A DNA stretch of 64,000 nucleotides, taken from positions 119,063-183,062 of the forward strand of contig NMRA01000342.1 in NCBI GenBank assembly GCA_002633005.1, read 5' to 3'. Source of the DNA: Phoronis australis. Taxonomy: Eukaryota; Phoronida; Phoronidae. The stretch's first letter is position 1, and each line of letters begins with the position of its first letter. The notes beneath the pieces were generated by a model, which saw only the letters and a program-made list of their open reading frames with translations, ran no database searches and was not told where the DNA came from. Shown here piece by piece: positions 59,201 to 61,673 of the stretch. The translations under genes and the position numbers were made by a program.

Positions 59201-59634
59201 CTGGAAAATCATCGTCAACCATCATCTTCACACTAAGAACATATAAGCCAATTTTCACACTCATCCTAAGAGTTGATTGGTTGACAGAGGGCAGAAGCTA
59301 AAAAACAGACGAGAAAACGGTAAAAATGGCCCTACCCGACGTTCCCATGAAAACAGCCCCCACCTCATGCCCGTGACCTTTATTCCTTGTTACTCACCAA
59401 CTGACGGTATAAAGGGTNCACCCTTTTTACGCAATCTCAGATTCAGTTGGCACGGCTGCAAGCCATTTCACTATGTATTTAAAGGGCTCGCGAAATCGAG
59501 GCTGTTAATCTATCACCACTAGTACACGCACGCCCTCTAGTTATTGTAGATTTTCCGAATAGCCCCTGACTTAAAGCAGGGACACAGCAATACAGCATAC
59601 AGACCGCAAGGCACAAGGCCCAGCACGGGTACAT
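21767..59634 (-). CDS. DUOX: Dual oxidase (DUOX), complete spliced gene, 29 coding exons
   Basis: Joining 29 exons with GT-AG junctions and consistent phase gives 4821 nt, 1606 residues plus stop. Domain order: signal peptide (1-about 21); heme-peroxidase-like domain (35-560) with proximal His351 (RFGHTLVPP), Arg250/Glu253 (PRGNENP) and NIQRGRDHG; a Cys-rich insertion (603-626); membrane helix about 664-687; a PH-like region to about 780; EF-hand 1 (901-912) canonical and EF-hand 2 (937-948) degenerate; ferric-reductase helices with His1188/His1202 and His1281/His1294; FAD motif HPFTLSSAP (1375-1383); NADPH motifs GGGIGVTP (1442-1449) and CGPP (1575-1578); C-terminus FENF. It should transfer electrons from NADPH through FAD and two hemes to oxygen, releasing hydrogen peroxide outside the cell under calcium control. 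The peroxidase distal His position is Glu114. Each exon is listed separately. Confidence 0.95.
22301..22429 (-). CDS. DUOX: DUOX exon 28
   Basis: Forty-three codons, phase 0 at both ends, residues 1524-1566. It has acceptor ATTACAG|TAC and donor CAG|GTACAA. It starts with the near-invariant YICERHFQK and continues with [13 protein letters not shown] of the NADPH lobe. Its own 3' splice site is the last unit of the minisatellite at 22410-22715. The following intron is 411 bp with nothing notable. Confidence 0.94.
22410..22715. repeat. Minisatellite copying the exon 28 splice acceptor and first codons
   Basis: About seven imperfect units of 33-50 bp. In transcript sense a well-preserved unit reads TTACAG, then a YIFERQF-coding stretch, then YALNV. 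It matches the exon 28 acceptor and codons YICERHF. Decoy TTACAG sites remain intact at 22680-22681, 22635-22636, 22602-22603 and 22557-22558. One unit (about 22451-22495) has lost the AG (TTACGG). Spacing between intact decoys is 45, 33 and 45 bp, all multiples of three. The array runs into the true exon. Confidence 0.85.
23165..23240 (+). repeat. tRNA-like repeat
   Basis: TTGGCTCAGCCAGTCGAATG resembles an A box and CCGGTTCGATACTG resembles a B box, about 45 bp apart. No matching acceptor stem is evident, so a tRNA-derived SINE head is likelier than a gene. It lies in DUOX intron 27. Confidence 0.35.
23435..23590 (-). CDS. DUOX: DUOX exon 27
   Basis: Fifty-two codons, phase 0 at both ends, residues 1472-1523. 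It has acceptor TTTTGTAG and donor CTG|GTGCGT. It encodes [20 protein letters not shown] and FDMRTTML of the NADPH-binding domain. The following 1005-bp intron carries a tRNA-like repeat and the splice-acceptor minisatellite. Confidence 0.95.
23970..24128 (-). CDS. DUOX: DUOX exon 26
   Basis: Fifty-three codons, phase 0, residues 1419-1471. It has acceptor TTTTTCAG and donor AAG|GTGAGT. It contains [14 protein letters not shown] and the NADPH glycine-rich loop [16 protein letters not shown], the most conserved part of DUOX/NOX proteins. The following intron is 379 bp and includes a short CT run near 23770. Confidence 0.96.
24774..25003 (-). CDS. DUOX: DUOX exon 25
   Basis: Two bases plus 76 codons, residues 1343-1418, with acceptor TTCTTTGCAG and donor AAG|GTACTA. 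This is the FAD-binding domain: [25 protein letters not shown] (flavin contact) and [13 protein letters not shown]. The following 645-bp intron has open frames but no conserved sequence. Confidence 0.96.
25860..26030. repeat. Degenerate CTA/CAC microsatellite
   Basis: Irregular tracts of ACTACCACTACC alternate with ATTGTTTCAATACTA, repeated about four times in DUOX intron 24, immediately downstream of exon 24. I see no function. Confidence 0.6.
26068..26399 (-). CDS. DUOX: DUOX exon 24
   Basis: One base, 110 codons and one base, residues 1232-1341. It encodes reductase helices [23 protein letters not shown] and the helix with His1281 and His1294 ([19 protein letters not shown]-x12-H) ligate hemes. 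It ends with the start of the flavin domain, [13 protein letters not shown]. Acceptor TTTTCCAG, donor CTG|GTGAGA. The following intron (1064 bp) has only the CTA-rich repeat. Confidence 0.95.
26487..26565. repeat. End fragment of the 27.7-28.1 kb MITE
   Basis: TTGTTTTTGGCCAAAATATAAG and CATAAACAAAGACATTACAGTT repeat the outer arm of the element at 27670-28125. It may be a solo end of the same family. Confidence 0.45.
27670..28125. mobile_element. Inverted-repeat MITE adjoining the exon 23 donor
   Basis: A left arm (about 27685-27850) and right arm (about 27955-28115) are reverse complements. Both contain AAAGACWTATTGATCT, TTTATTCACTATAAACCATT, and the ACAAAATGCATTGTGAGTGG / AGGTGTACC-type core around TGTACAGGTAC. 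The central loop has no ORF. The right arm ends about 13-25 bases from the 5' splice site of DUOX exon 23 (GT at 28138-28139). Confidence 0.65.
28140..28233 (-). CDS. DUOX: DUOX exon 23
   Basis: Two bases, 30 codons and two bases, residues 1201-1230. It has acceptor GATTCCAG and donor [22 protein letters not shown] supplies His1202, which pairs with His1188 in exon 22 (H-x13-H) to hold a heme. The rest ([10 protein letters not shown]) is the outer loop. The 1740-bp following intron holds a MITE. Confidence 0.93.
28245..28445. repeat. Imperfect tandem repeat with GATATCACCCACTAC units
   Basis: Four to five degenerate units of about 45-55 bp carry GATATCACCCACTAC and AAGAAAYAACGGGTA. They lie in intron 22 of DUOX, a few bases upstream of the exon 23 acceptor. 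Confidence 0.6.
28470..28690. repeat. Interspersed repeat, copy 2 of 3
   Basis: TTTTTGATAGCCCCTCATGCAAAA and GCCAAAATTGTATATTTTTCTA also occur, diverged, at 31495-31690. A partial copy lies near 7680-7790. Two of the three copies end within about 30 bases of a DUOX exon donor. Confidence 0.5.
28716..28946 (-). CDS. DUOX: DUOX exon 22
   Basis: Two bases, 76 codons and one base, residues 1124-1199. It encodes reductase helices [45 protein letters not shown] and [16 protein letters not shown] with heme ligand His1188. Acceptor TTTTTAAG, donor ACTG|GTAAGT. The 482-bp following intron contains two repeats. Confidence 0.95.
29587..29916 (-). CDS. DUOX: DUOX exon 21
   Basis: Two bases, 109 codons and one base, residues 1014-1122. 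It encodes a positively charged cytosolic linker (about 1024-1080, poorly conserved) and then [20 protein letters not shown] leading into the first reductase helix, ending FAERAY. Acceptor TTGCAG, donor T|GTGAGT. The following intron is 640 bp and unremarkable. Confidence 0.93.
30410..31400. repeat. Composite repeat of about 150-bp units, locus A
   Basis: It starts with a head shared with locus C (GCAAAGCGTTGAAATGTGTCC). Successive units then each carry AAAACTGCCACTAAGTGRCAC, a CATCATCTGTC-like segment, AGGAACACATCNGCCAAATT, and a purine-rich GATCCTCCAAGGG...GGAGATACAGC. Five or so units are recognisable with drift. The same family is at 34430-35290 and 58690-59240, with short pieces near 45045 and 49255. 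It lies in DUOX intron 20. Confidence 0.65.
31495..31690. repeat. Interspersed repeat, copy 3 of 3
   Basis: CTATTTTTGATACCCCTCAA, AGTTTCATATAAATCCGATCAG and TTCTAGGTTGCAAAGTAACC match the copies at 28470-28690 and 7680-7790. It ends about 12 bases before the exon 20 donor. Confidence 0.5.
31703..31878 (-). CDS. DUOX: DUOX exon 20
   Basis: One base, 58 codons and one base, residues 955-1012. It follows EF-hand 2: [40 protein letters not shown] and [11 protein letters not shown], helical and typical of the DUOX post-EF region. Acceptor TTGTCCACAG, donor AATG|GTAATC. The following 1786-bp intron contains repeat locus A. Confidence 0.93.
32660..32736. repeat. Tandem repeat carrying four AAGGTCA motifs
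   Basis: AAGGTCA occurs at 32663-32669, 32679-32685, 32701-32707 and 32723-32729, each followed by CATGCACTATATAA-like sequence. The last three are spaced exactly 22 bp. AAGGTCA is the extended half-site bound by monomeric nuclear receptors of the ERR/SF-1 type. Any regulatory role in DUOX intron 19 is inference. Confidence 0.7.
33784..33877 (-). CDS. DUOX: DUOX exon 19 (degenerate EF-hand 2)
   Basis: Two bases, 30 codons and two bases, residues 924-953. [20 protein letters not shown] holds the second EF-hand loop. Position 1 is Asp937 and the glycine at position 6 is kept, but positions 3, 5 and 12 are Glu, Val and Asp where strong binders have Asp, Asn/Asp and Glu. Acceptor CTTTCTAG, donor GAG|GTGAGG. 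The following 1905-bp intron holds the AAGGTCA repeat. Confidence 0.94.
34430..35290. repeat. Composite repeat of about 150-bp units, locus B
   Basis: It has the same unit as locus A: AAATTGCCAATAGGATCACAG, GGAACACATCCGCCAAATTT, CAAAGATCCTCCAAAGGATT and so on, repeated about five times. It sits in DUOX intron 18. Confidence 0.65.
35637..35862 (-). CDS. DUOX: DUOX exon 18 (EF-hand 1)
   Basis: Seventy-five codons plus one base, residues 848-922. [20 protein letters not shown] is followed by a canonical calcium loop [12 protein letters not shown] (901-912), with all ligand positions filled, and then [10 protein letters not shown]. This EF-hand should bind calcium and couple cytosolic calcium to oxidase activity. 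Acceptor CTTATAG, donor AAAG|GTATGA. The following 1759-bp intron contains repeat locus B. Confidence 0.96.
35939..36036. repeat. 17-bp minisatellite (AAGTTAAAACTAGGCC)
   Basis: Six imperfect units with GGCCAAGTTAAAACTA as consensus, in DUOX intron 17 close to the exon 18 acceptor. One unit is altered (CAACTTACACTAGGCC). Confidence 0.8.
36923..37108 (-). CDS. DUOX: DUOX exon 17
   Basis: Sixty-two codons, phase 0, residues 786-847. It is intracellular and mostly helical: [40 protein letters not shown] and QFFKKIYSH. It matches the DUOX segment between the PH-like part and the EF-hands. Acceptor ATTTCAG, donor CAC|GTGAGT. The following 1060-bp intron has the 17-bp minisatellite. Confidence 0.93.
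37403..37608 (-). CDS. DUOX: DUOX exon 16
   Basis: Two bases plus 68 codons, residues 718-785. It is a beta-rich PH-like segment: [34 protein letters not shown] and [10 protein letters not shown], the last conserved across DUOX proteins. Acceptor ATGTAG, donor TTG|GTAATG. The following intron is 294 bp. Confidence 0.93.
37640..38405. repeat. GAT/GAC microsatellite with higher-order units
   Basis: About 760 bp dominated by GAT triplets. From 37898 to 38290 four longer units repeat: GACAGTGATGATGGTGGCGG, then ACTGATATTGATAACCA, GACAGTGCTGGCAATGAT and a variable (GAT)n run. It sits in DUOX intron 15 within 40 bases of exon 16. Long frames are open on both strands because the array has a three-base period; the longest plus frame is 238 codons and Asp-rich. 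I treat it as a repeat and not as a gene. Confidence 0.9.
39362..39478 (-). CDS. DUOX: DUOX exon 15
   Basis: Two bases, 38 codons and one base, residues 679-716. It completes the first membrane helix ([11 protein letters not shown]) and starts the basic cytosolic stretch [20 protein letters not shown], a positive-inside signal. Acceptor TTTGCATAG, donor ACAG|GTAATA. The following 1753-bp intron carries the GAT array. Confidence 0.9.
39860..40087 (-). CDS. DUOX: DUOX exon 14 (Cys-rich insertion and first membrane helix)
   Basis: Two bases, 75 codons and one base, residues 603-677. It begins with an unusual segment with a twin CX3C pattern ([17 protein letters not shown]609, C613, C620, C624). 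The usual DUOX sequence follows ([17 protein letters not shown]), and the start of the first membrane helix, [15 protein letters not shown]. Fly and human DUOX, as I recall them, go almost directly to DPCPQP. Acceptor GTTTCAG, donor TTAC|GTAAGA. The following intron is 381 bp with nothing notable. Confidence 0.93.
40602..40720 (-). CDS. DUOX: DUOX exon 13
   Basis: One base, 39 codons and one base, residues 563-601, the end of the peroxidase-like domain: [20 protein letters not shown] and [12 protein letters not shown]. The conserved part matches the NGLFTxxEIxxIRxxTLxDII motif. Acceptor TCTGTTAG, donor ACAG|GTAAAT. The following intron is 514 bp with no feature. Confidence 0.93.
41005..41216 (-). 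CDS. DUOX: DUOX exon 12
   Basis: Seventy codons plus two bases, residues 492-561. [52 protein letters not shown] and [10 protein letters not shown] form the peroxidase C-terminal region; D-x-D-R-F-W-F-E-N is a family hallmark. Acceptor GTTTCAG, donor GG|GTGAGT. The following intron is 284 bp. Confidence 0.95.
41875..42225 (-). repeat. Two copies of a tRNA-derived repeat
   Basis: Copy 1 (about 41889-41972) and copy 2 (about 42140-42218) lie in the same orientation. On the minus strand copy 1 reads CTCAGTGGTAAGAGCAC, an anticodon-like hairpin and GGTTCAATTCCCAG, a tRNA-like A and B box pair. No matching acceptor stem is present and the T stem is mismatched. Copy 2 has lost the A box region. 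A SINE or tRNA pseudogene duplicated in DUOX intron 11. Confidence 0.6.
42405..42506. repeat. 41-bp repeat triplicating the exon 11 splice donor
   Basis: In transcript sense the true donor TGTGAG|GTGAGA (GT at 42505-42506) is followed by two copies of ATGAG|GTGAGT (GT at 42464-42465 and 42423-42424), each 41 bp apart. They are linked by a GCCAGTGTAGC segment and a GTGTGTGTGAG run. Each added donor matches the consensus at least as well as the real one. Confidence 0.85.
42507..42691 (-). CDS. DUOX: DUOX exon 11
   Basis: Two bases plus 61 codons, residues 431-491. It contains the peroxidase core helix: [20 protein letters not shown] and [14 protein letters not shown], with Asn447 and Arg450 matching the conserved Asn/Arg that support the proximal histidine. 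Acceptor CTTAACAG, donor GAG|GTGAGA, followed by two duplicated donors. The following 1290-bp intron holds the tRNA-derived repeats. Confidence 0.96.
43301..43397 (-). CDS. DUOX: DUOX exon 10
   Basis: Thirty-two codons plus one base, residues 398-429: [20 protein letters not shown] and [12 protein letters not shown], matching the family VxxLLxGMASQxxExED. Acceptor GATGATAG is pyrimidine-poor, but the phase and homology fit. Donor AGAG|GTAATT. The following intron is 609 bp without features. Confidence 0.92.
44113..44221 (-). CDS. DUOX: DUOX exon 9
   Basis: One base plus 36 codons, residues 362-397: [19 protein letters not shown] and [11 protein letters not shown], corresponding to the variable loop then the RxCNxYW motif. 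Acceptor ATGTTGCAG, donor CAG|GTAGAT. The following intron is 715 bp. It includes a short A/T-rich, CCAAT-containing stretch near 43800 but nothing definite. Confidence 0.92.
44703..45030. mobile_element. Fold-back element, copy 1 (intron 8)
   Basis: The left arm (44703-44879) and a shorter right arm (about 44953-45025) are inverted copies around a loop (44880-44952) with CAAAAATGTATCATATTCAT. The arm includes GATCCAGATCCTCCCAAGGA and AACAAGAATGGATCAAGTGA. The long arm is the reverse complement of 46719-46895 in intron 6. A remnant of the 150-bp repeat family (about 45045-45110) follows. Confidence 0.75.
45200..45296 (-). CDS. DUOX: DUOX exon 8 (proximal heme histidine)
   Basis: Two bases, 31 codons and two bases, residues 330-360: [20 protein letters not shown] and [10 protein letters not shown]. 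His351 in RFGHTLVPP aligns with the proximal heme ligand of animal peroxidases. Acceptor CATGTTGCAG, donor GAAG|GTGAGA. The following 978-bp intron holds a fold-back element. Confidence 0.95.
46466..46538 (-). CDS. DUOX: DUOX exon 7
   Basis: A small exon of 24 codons plus one base, residues 305-328: [20 protein letters not shown] and PPYK. It matches the peroxidase QxIxxYEWLPxxLG motif that joins exon 6 (IATHQ) to exon 8. Acceptor TTTGTACAG, donor AAAG|GTCAGT. It is too short to stand out as an open frame. The following intron is 1169 bp, AT-rich, with no feature. Confidence 0.92.
46640..46895. mobile_element. Fold-back element, copy 2 (intron 6)
   Basis: The loop part (46643-46713) lies in the same orientation as the loop of copy 1, followed by a full right arm (46719-46895) that is the reverse complement of 44703-44879. 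The left arm is missing. The two long arms therefore face each other across DUOX exons 7 and 8. Confidence 0.75.
46968..47146 (-). CDS. DUOX: DUOX exon 6
   Basis: Two bases plus 59 codons, residues 246-304: [33 protein letters not shown] and [11 protein letters not shown]. Arg250 and Glu253 align with the conserved active-site Arg and heme-linked Glu of animal peroxidases. Acceptor TATTTCAG, donor CAG|GTGGGT. The following 429-bp intron holds the second fold-back copy. Confidence 0.95.
47685..47805. repeat. Cluster of TGACAATTTGGGC motifs
   Basis: Four to five related copies, some inverted (GACCCAAACTGTCACAATTTT), lie within 120 bp of intron 5. They can form alternative hairpins. No coding content. 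Confidence 0.5.
48363..48582 (-). CDS. DUOX: DUOX exon 5
   Basis: Seventy-three codons plus one base, residues 172-244: [37 protein letters not shown] and [12 protein letters not shown]. This is the conserved NxVTxxLDGSxxYG region that in peroxidases supports the heme and calcium site. Acceptor CTCGCCAG, donor TATA|GTGAGT. The following 1216-bp intron holds the TGACAATTTGGGC cluster. Confidence 0.94.
49483..49670 (-). CDS. DUOX: DUOX exon 4
   Basis: Two bases plus 62 codons, residues 110-171: [37 protein letters not shown] and [12 protein letters not shown]. The sequence GQQVVEE aligns with the distal-site GQxxDHD of classical peroxidases: the Gln is kept, but Asp and His are Val113 and Glu114. 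Acceptor GTTGCAG, donor CAG|GTTGGT. The following 900-bp intron has a short piece of the 150-bp repeat family near 49255-49370. Confidence 0.94.
49671..53786. other. DUOX intron 3 (4.1 kb)
   Basis: No exon is needed here by homology and none was seen. It contains a GC-rich inverted element (51310-51548), a 14-bp duplication CAGTATCATGTGAC at about 51816-51844, and otherwise AT-rich sequence with short chance frames. Confidence 0.6.
51310..51548. mobile_element. Short element with GGCGGATCTA ends and GC-rich core
   Basis: Ends resembling GCAGATCTACGATTTC and GTAGATCCGCCTCTG are near inverted copies. Inside are G-run/C-run pairs (AGGGGGGGTTTAAACCCCC) and a CGAGGCGCGTAGCGCCGAGG palindrome. The end motif is shared with the repeat at 15715-16110. 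It is probably a non-autonomous DNA element. Target duplication was not resolved. Confidence 0.5.
53787..53960 (-). CDS. DUOX: DUOX exon 3
   Basis: Two bases, 57 codons and one base, residues 52-108: [35 protein letters not shown] and SRTALMVFF. It is the N-terminal peroxidase segment (LLRxxPxxYxDGVYxP). One base is unknown (N at 53876), leaving residue 79 undetermined (codon TNC: Ser, Phe, Tyr or Cys). Acceptor TTTTGCAG, donor TTTG|GTGAGA. Confidence 0.94.
54489..54575 (-). CDS. DUOX: DUOX exon 2
   Basis: Two bases, 28 codons and one base, residues 23-50: [20 protein letters not shown] and [14 protein letters not shown] is the near-invariant start of the DUOX peroxidase domain. Acceptor TTTTCTAG, donor GTGG|GTAAGT. 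The following intron is 528 bp. The C-rich run at 54494-54500 lies within codons for WGG. Confidence 0.93.
57147..57320. repeat. Cluster of AAATGTAACAA motifs in both orientations
   Basis: AAAATGTAACAA and its complement TTGTTACATTTT occur about seven times in 175 bp, including the perfect inverted pair AAAATGTAACAACTTGTTACATTTT spanning 57209-57233. It could form a hairpin or bind a factor cooperatively. Confidence 0.6.
57800..58045 (-). mobile_element. tRNA-derived SINE, full copy
   Basis: On the minus strand it starts with a tRNA-like head (GTGGCCTAGTGTGATAGG as A box, GAGTTCGAGTCCCACTGGG as B box). It continues through the body also found at 20662-20825 and ends near AAATAAAAAAATAATTG. 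The head lacks a complete acceptor stem. The head-body structure and a second dispersed copy support a SINE. Confidence 0.65.
58690..59240. repeat. Composite repeat of about 150-bp units, locus C
   Basis: The head GAGCGTTGAAATGTGCCCAGG matches locus A, followed by units with ACTGCCACTAGGGGGT, CATATAAATGCACCTGCTAAAT and GATCCAGCAGAGGGCTTAGG. It lies in the first coding intron of DUOX. Confidence 0.6.
58794..58899. repeat. Hairpin with 26-bp arms
   Basis: TACCGTAAACGTTCAGGTTA... (58794-58819) is the near-perfect reverse complement of 58874-58899, with a loop of 54 bp. It interrupts repeat locus C, so it may be a small inserted element. Confidence 0.7.
59571..59634 (-). CDS. DUOX: DUOX exon 1 (start codon and signal peptide)
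   Basis: The ATG at 59632-59634 has a good context (CACCATGT). It encodes [20 protein letters not shown], then L and one base of codon 22, a clear secretory signal. DUOX proteins have a signal peptide directly before the peroxidase domain. The donor drawn here, TTAA|GTCAGG, gives phase 1 as exon 2 requires. An alternative in the same phase, AGTG|GTGATA at 59516-59517, would add 18 residues ([18 protein letters not shown]). The upstream acceptor TTTTCAG at 59648-59649 shows that this exon begins at 59647 and that a non-coding exon precedes it. Confidence 0.6.
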
Positions 59635-59647
59635 GGTGAAGCAAGAG
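59635..59647 (-). promoter_or_regulatory. DUOX 5' untranslated leader in exon 1
   Basis: Thirteen bases (CTCTTGCTTCACC) lie between a strong acceptor (TATTATTTTCAG) and the start codon. They imply splicing within the 5' untranslated region. Confidence 0.5.
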
Positions 59648-61421
59648 CTGAAAATAATACAAAAAGGTGTACGCACACGACTAGATTCAAACAAGACTCA
59701 AAGAGGTTCTGATCTGCTGCTTAACAAACTAATTACAAGGATTTCAATCATCATTCCATTGAACCCCCTCCCCACCCCACCCCTTATGATGACTATGGTT
59801 TGAATTGCTAATGGTCTCTAAGTAAAAATTAAAATAATTTATGAAAAAATGCAGTTTGAAAATAGCCTGAAAGATGTGAAGTATTGTACGTAAATAACAT
59901 AATTTCTGTTATACTATTGTATTTTGGGACCGAGTAATTCAATGCCTTATTTTTTCAGCCTTCCATTGCATATGTATGAATCAAGTGTACAGCTTCACAG
60001 ACATGGTTACAACTGTACAGTATGGACATGTAAACTTTTGAAAACAAGTACATAAGATCCCATGAAAATCAAGTCAAAAGCATTTAAATTCAATACTCCA
60101 ACATTGAGAAATGTGGTAGGGTGAACATAAGGAAGTTTACAATGGAAGTAACGTTCAGTCTCGAGCTGAGTGAATGAACTTGATCTAAATTTAGTCAGGT
60201 AAGGTCGGTCAGTTTGAGGTGGGTTGGATGCCTATGGCAACTGGTGGTTTTGGATGGGTTGGCTGCAAAAGGGTCTTTAAAACAGCCTCAGTTTCAAGTT
60301 TTTACAAACCTGGTGTCAAAAGAAATTTTCTTCACAAACACATATGTACCTCAACACCATCATGTTCTTATTCTCAGTTTTAATTGACATTAATTATAAC
60401 TGGATTCCTGATACGCAGGCATCCTGTTGACAGCGGCTCTTAATTGTCAAGTCTATTAAAAAGACACTTAATCCTGTTTTGACGATTTCAACCTATGCTC
60501 TTTTTGTCACCTGCTAATTAATACATCATTGGTGTCAATATTCCAAGTTAAAGACAGGAATCAACTAAAAACTAAAACTCCCTATCTCACAACATGGTTA
60601 TTGTGGTCCTTAGTGGATGATCTTTGCCCACATTTCACTCAAATCATAGGTAATGTTTGCCCCTTTATCAGACTTTGCAAGGAAATTTCAAATTTTCCTC
60701 CTAACTTCTGAGGGTTGTCGAGGGTAACAGAGAATTATTTTGTTTCAAAGAACTGGATGGTGAAGTTGATTTTAGTATCATTTTATAGGTTCACGTACAA
60801 CAGGCAGAAAATGAACAATTCAAAGCGAGGCTGTGAATAAAAAATACAGCTGCCAGTATATCAGACTTCAGAAATCAGTTCTGATCCAAGAAAGGGAAAA
60901 GTCATGACTAATTTCATAACTGCAAGTGATCTAAATAATAGGGAATTTTGTATGGAAGATGGGCTCGTATAACCTTTTTTATAAATTCACTTTCACAGCG
61001 GTAAAGTAATAAGATAGAGTAGGTCTAATTAGGAATTATATGGTAACTACATTACGGTAGCCATAGTCGGTACCTACAGTGAATTTTGTAGGATCGACTT
61101 GCAGGAAATATCAAGTCACGACTGAAGGACTGAATTGAGGCATAAACAACACCTTTCGCAGAGGGTACAACACTGAGCCTCTTCGACTTCTCGGCTGGGC
61201 CACGAGCTTCAATATAGCTATGTTAAATATTATCCTCCGTGCCTCCTACATTATGCATGTTGTGTGCCGCCCTTACCACATGGAAGGCTTGAGATAAAAT
61301 AATCGAATCGATGGTTAAATACGGAGACTTTCTAGCTTCCTCAGATATTTCGAGTGAGCTTAACCGGTACGACGGAATAGGCCAAATAGTGACAACAATC
61401 GGCAAATATGTCAGTGCTTAC

Positions 61422-61640
61422 CTTTGCGATAGGGACGACAAGTGCAAATTTAACTTATGCTGATCGCCGAGCTTCCACTAAGCCGCTGTCTTCCAGGTAA
61501 TCGTCTGCTTCAAAGGGATGCTATCCACGACAAGTTATCATACGTAGGCCCATCCCAACAGGACTTGGCAGAACTAGTGACATTCGTAGATTTCAAAGGG
61601 TGTCATTTTACCTCTCAACTTGGATCGTTGCGCATTGAAA
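61422..61640 (-). promoter_or_regulatory. Candidate DUOX non-coding first exon and core promoter
   Basis: On the minus strand a strong donor CAAAG|GTAAGC (GT at 61420-61421) ends a stretch with no long frame. About 30 bases upstream of the suggested start near 61640 lies TATAAG (plus-strand CTTATA, 61668-61673), with CCAATATAAG a little further up. This would splice to the acceptor at 59648. It is an inference from signals only; the start site is approximate. Confidence 0.3.
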
Positions 61641-61673
61641 AATAGTTCACAACACGAAACACACTCTTATACC

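Larger units (their letters stand above)
54576..59570. other. DUOX first coding intron (about 5 kb)
   Basis: No coding exon was recognised. Contents: TGTAAC-rich cluster (57147-57320), a full tRNA-headed SINE (57800-58045), composite repeat locus C (58690-59240) and an embedded hairpin (58794-58899). One unknown base lies at 59418. Large first introns often hold regulatory sequence, but no specific element is supported. Confidence 0.55.

Noticed and set aside
59277-59522. 81-codon plus-strand ORF near exon 1
   Set aside because: It contains an unknown base, has no recognisable content and overlaps the antisense strand of the DUOX intron.
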